Assembly: GCA_018398815.1 (NCBI GenBank)
Contig: CM031628.1
Span: forward strand, 10,159,127 to 10,223,126
Direction: 5' to 3'
Origin: Conus ventricosus
Taxonomy: Eukaryota > Mollusca > Gastropoda > Neogastropoda > Conidae
DNA length: 64,000 bases
Made by a program: the position numbers and the translations under genes. Position 1 is the first letter of the stretch. Each line of letters begins with the position of its first letter. Shown piece after piece: positions 60,241 through 64,000 of this stretch. The notes under the pieces were generated by a model. The model searched no databases. It worked only from the letters and a program-made list of their open reading frames with translations, and was not told where the DNA came from.

Positions 60241-60580
60241 TAAAAGAGGAATCTTAAAACTATCTACAAATTTGTTTCGAACGCCTTGCGTGTCATCGGG
60301 ATGGCTTTTGGTTTGCCCACCGCCGTGTTATATAGCGTGTGGGCTCACATTTGCGGTTGTTTGCACGTGGGGGTTTGGGGCTGTTTCTTGTATGGTTTAT
60401 ATATGTGATTGTTGAGTTTCCCAGTGTTATGTCTAAGTAGGGGTTGAGCACTAAAAAATTGTTTTAGGCATCTTAAAATATACTGATCTATTATATATAT
60501 TATATATATATATATATATAAAATATATATATATTTTTAAAATTTTATTATATATATTATTTTTGTGTGTGTGTGTGTGT

Positions 60581-60619
<39 letters not shown>

Positions 60620-61930
60620 TGTGTGGGGAATGAAAACGCCCCGAGAATATTCTTTTTTCAAAGGGGACAAAGTCTTGTCTTACAATTTTTTTTATTTGAA
60701 ATGACTGTATGTTAGATGTGTGATATGGAAAATGTGCATATCATACATCGGAGGAAATACGCTCTTGGTACAAAAATCATTGCGTTTATTCAAAAAACAA
60801 CAGCAACAACAACACCGACAACAGCCACCACCAAGAACAAGAACATAACGTTAGTAAAATTCGCTGTATAGAAAAAAAGAACACTTACCCTTTTTTTTAA
60901 ATGTAAATTGAGAGGAATAATGACTGTTTCTTATCAACTGCATTCGTTCGATTCCGAATGATCTTTGATGCAAACGTCAGGCATTTAGTATTTCTTTATT
61001 AGTCTGAATGATTTTAAATACACCCTCATGGATAGCTTATACTAGAGTACACAGGGATTTTTCATTCCAGTCATGAATACGGGAATCCTTAAAACATCTC
61101 CCAAATAAACTCTGGTGCAACGTTTTGGAATTTTGTTTGGGCATTAAACTGTGAAGACGCATCGCAGTTGTGAAGATTGGGAAACGACCTGGTGATTATC
61201 ACATTGGAAACACACTGCATCAGGTATAGGGTTTGCCCAGAGATCAGAATGTTCTGGCCAAGCAGAGGAGCAACAACGGGAGAGAGCATGGACGAATAAC
61301 GACATGGCCACTGTAAACCTGAAATTCAGGAGATCCAGATCAGTTATATGAATATGCAGGCTGCCTTTTACGGGTGCCATACCTGCTGAATGGAGTGATC
61401 CCGGGAGGAAACATGAATGGAGGCAGCCCTTACTTTAGATTATGGGCCACGGGCCGAACTTGTTTACATTTGGTTATTGTATCCCCTTCCCCTCCCTCAT
61501 ATGATACAGTATTGATGAGGAGATTGGCAGGATCACCCGTAATATTTCTTCTCTGAAACTGGACTGTCCTCCTACTGTGTTCAGAAAAACGGATGATACA
61601 TTTCTTGCAGACGATCCCGACAATATTGTAAAATGTTGAGGCACAAAACAGTCCATGTGAGGCGTGGTCCACATATGCCCCTTTTTGTCTTTTCGAGTTC
61701 TTCGGTCGTCTTCAGAGGGCAGTCATTAGCTTTGTTGTTAAAACATGGTAGATCTCTTGACAGAGCGTAGAGCTTGGAATCTTACACACATCTTCTCCAT
61801 GTTTAAAGTCATTAAGATGACAGATTATAATAATAGGTGCGTTTACCCTTTAGATATTGCAATGTTAATGATATTGACGGTAGGTGCCAAGGAATAGGGA
61901 TGATCAAAGAGTGAAAGTTAACAGCGAAAT
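60241..61930. other. Spacer with AT and GT microsatellites
   Basis: (AT)n lies at about 60490-60560 and (GT)n at about 60562-60626. From 60640 to 61930 no gene is recognised. A minus-strand frame at 61672-61430 is open for 80 codons without a clear domain. Confidence 0.6.
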
Positions 61931-61933
61931 TGG

Positions 61934-61960
61934 AGAGAGTAGGGAGAGAGAGAGGGAGAG

Positions 61961-61992
<32 letters not shown>

Positions 61993-62100
61993 GGAGAGGA
62001 GGGAGAGAGAGAGAGAGAAGGGGTGTGTGTGTGTGTGTGTGTGTGTGGTGATTGTTGTGTGTGGTGTGTGTGTGAGTGGGTGTGTGTGTGTGGTGTGTGT
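61934..62100. repeat. Compound (GA)n(GT)n microsatellite
   Basis: GA-rich run to about 62022, then GT-rich run with interruptions to about 62100. Confidence 0.95.
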
Positions 62101-62269
62101 TTCACATATTACAAAACCACAACATATATAGCCAGTCAGACTTGCAGAATTAGTCCTCACCTCAACCCCTTTGAATTTGATGCATTAATTCTCAAATATC
62201 GAACAATAGTAGCAGGGGAAACCAAGTGAGGTTACATTTTTTGTCATTATAGAAATGATTGGCAAAGAT

Positions 62270-63486
62270 TGAACTTAAAAAAAAAAGTTAAGATTAAAAA
62301 AAGGAAAATAATTACTAAAATGAAAACCCTACTAGTGAAAGGGGAAAAACCATGCAATCTTCAAAGGAGATCTATATATTCCCTGCTCTGGGCCCTTTCG
62401 TGTGGATCAGACTCATTCGGGAGCACAGTGAATTGTCTGCGTTCTTGGCGTCAAATAGAGACACAACACCTAATTTGCGGTGCCTCACCACAAGGGCTTC
62501 AAGAAAGAAATCTGACAGACCCAAGCAGCAGCGAAAGTATAAATAAAAAAAACGAAAGTGTGGAGAGGAAAAAAGTTGCTGAAAAACTAAAAAAAAAAAA
62601 AAAGCAAACTAATAATGCAGGGCCAATCTTTCAGCCTATGCTTGGGGAAACCATTTAAGGATGCAAGGAGATCAAAAGTATGGAACTTTCTGCGTGGTCA
62701 TCTCTGCTGTTCAAAACCCAAGCATTGTCAGCTGCTAAGGGAATTGTGCTGAACAAACTTTATTGGATACCTAAGAGATGCATCACCACTGATGCCCAAA
62801 CAATATAATGATGAACAATTAAGTAGTGGGGGAAAAACACGGTTAAGAAATTCCTCCATTATAGTAATGACTTGGTAAGACTTAAATTATAAAAAAAAGT
62901 CTAAAATGAAAAGAATGGGAAAATATATTATTATAGATATGAAACCCTTCATAGCTGCATGAGGGAACCATCGCAATCCCTCTTGAAGGCGATCTATATG
63001 TATTGCCTGCTCCTAGGCCTTTCGTCCGCTGGATCAGACTCTCAGGGAGACACAGGTGAATGTGTCTGTGCTCTTTTGGGTCAAATAGAGGCCACCACAG
63101 TCCGTAATTCGCGGTGTTCTCACCACCAAGGCTTCAAGGAAAGAATCCGACAGCACCCCCGAAGCAGCCAGCAAAGTTGGTAAATAAAACAAAACGAAAG
63201 TGTGGAGAGGAAAAATGTTGCTGAAATACTAAATTATTATGCAAACAGTATAAAATACAGGGGCCAATCTTTAAACCTATGTTTGAGGATCCATTTAAGG
63301 ATGCAAGGGAAGATCACAAGATATGGAACAGTCTGAGAGGTCAGCTCTGCTGTTCAATAACGCAAGCATTGTCAGCGGGTAAGAATTTGTGTGCAGAACA
63401 ACCTTTACTTGGGTCTCCTAAGAGGTGCAATAAAAGCCGCTGATTCACCAAACAATGTAATGCTGAACAATTAAGTAGTGGGGGGG
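62270..63486 (+). repeat. Tandem pair of diverged repeats of about 600 bases
   Basis: Copy 1 (about 62270-62835) and copy 2 (about 62885-63486) share landmarks in order: gcaatc...gatctatat, gtcaaatagag, cggtg..tcaccac, aacgaaagtgtggagaggaa (62551 and 63193), ggccaatctt, ccatttaaggatgcaagg, and ctgaacaattaagtagtggg or a variant of it at the end. Spacing of landmarks is about 642-652 bases. No long frame. The pair ends directly before a Penelope-like RT fragment. Confidence 0.8.
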
Positions 63487-63489
63487 AAA

Positions 63490-64000
63490 AGTGCAGGTCA
63501 ACTTCTCATATATCAGTAGTGTTGCTATGGGAACCAAAATGGGACCATCCTGTGCCTGCCTCTTCATGGAACACCGCCAGCTAACCTCTTACACAGGCCC
63601 AACACCAAAGCTCTACAAAAGATGCACAGATAATGGACTGGGAGCCACATCCACTCCAAAACATGACCTTCACAATTTCATCAACTTTGCTCAGACCTTC
63701 CATCTATCCATCGAATTGGCCTGCACCACTTCACAGTCAGTTAATTTCCTGGACATCACTATCTCCCTCAAAGGGACTCATACCAGGACTACACATCTTC
63801 CTCCACCAATATACTAAAAACAGCAATTCCACATTCTGAATTCCTCTCACTACGCAGACTCTGCTCCAGTGAAGAAGATTTCACTGTACAAGCAGCAAAA
63901 ATGAGTTTTTCACCAACCGTGGCTACCCCAGTGCCGTCTACAATGATGCTTTCAGCTGCACTACAGCTAAATCCAGAACATCTGCTCTGGAAACTAAGCC
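63490..64000 (+). pseudogene. Penelope-like reverse transcriptase fragment (runs off window)
   Basis: The frame 63491-63817 carries SSVAMGTKMGPSCACLFMEH, matching the G(T/V)AMGTKMAPxYANLFM motif of Penelope-like RTs. It then has KRCTDNGLGAT where the catalytic YIDD/FIDD would stand, and SVNFLDITISLKG. After a frame change the sequence continues as LRRLCSSEEDF, QAAKMS and RGYPSAVYNDA, typical of the RT C-terminal part. The catalytic DD is replaced by DN, so it is inactive even apart from the frameshift near 63800. The element probably continues beyond 64000. Family assignment is from motif memory. Confidence 0.75.

Noticed and set aside
61430..61672. Possible GIY-YIG endonuclease of a Penelope-like element (CKKCIIRFSEHSRRT)
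   Set aside because: The spacing of Cys, FSEH and PVAH residues faintly resembles the family, but the GIY and YIG residues are absent and the strand is opposite to the nearby RT.
1..64000. Prokaryotic defence system, CRISPR array or phage cassette
   Set aside because: No operon structure, no direct repeats with unique spacers and no such proteins. All tandem repeats are satellites or microsatellites in an animal genome.

Overview
The window is animal nuclear DNA, not bacterial or viral. It holds long dinucleotide and trinucleotide microsatellites, intron-like splice junctions, non-LTR, Penelope-like, Helitron and Tc1-type elements, two 1,000-base N gaps, and pieces of a seven-transmembrane receptor carrying LDL-receptor class A (LDLa) modules and leucine-rich repeats. 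That domain order is the one known from the snail receptor GRL101 (the type C LGR / relaxin-receptor group), so a mollusc, probably a gastropod, is the best guess. This is inferred from family knowledge; no species was identified.

The main structure is a large tandem duplication. Copy A runs from 1 to 9295 and is cut by a gap. Copy B runs from about 11939 to 26085. Copy C runs from about 39466 to 60240. A fragment, copy D, lies at about 27158-29705. In + strand order the unit contains a CA array, poly-C runs, a 34-base minisatellite, one receptor exon with an LDLa module, a foldback hairpin, a 1.4 kb block of trinucleotide repeats, a reverse-oriented LINE (ORF1, endonuclease, truncated reverse transcriptase) and a second CA array. 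It then holds a reverse-oriented broken gene of unknown function and the 3' receptor exons (LDLa x3, LRRs, 7TM domain). No receptor copy is intact; all carry frameshifts.

Between copies B and C (26086-38000) lies a nest of reverse-oriented Helitrons. They share a 3' hairpin, a tRNA-like segment, a PIF1-type helicase remnant and an internal minisatellite of about 120 bases. Two of them abut head to tail near 33784. A Tc1-type transposon sits in the minisatellite at 36147-37760. A different Tc1-type transposon sits in the LINE of copy C (47850-49459), and the matching sites in copies A and B are empty. Copy C also has a second LINE insertion (54838-56766). The right end (60241-64000) holds microsatellites, a tandem pair of repeats of about 600 bases, and a Penelope-like reverse transcriptase fragment that runs off the window.

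Sequence quality varies. 24254-27160 and about 41400-47000 look like poorly polished consensus, with inflated homopolymers and many frameshifts. 28560-29530 looks like a blend of receptor and Helitron sequence. Some broken genes may therefore be consensus errors rather than true pseudogenes. I saw no operon, CRISPR array, prokaryotic system or intact host gene.
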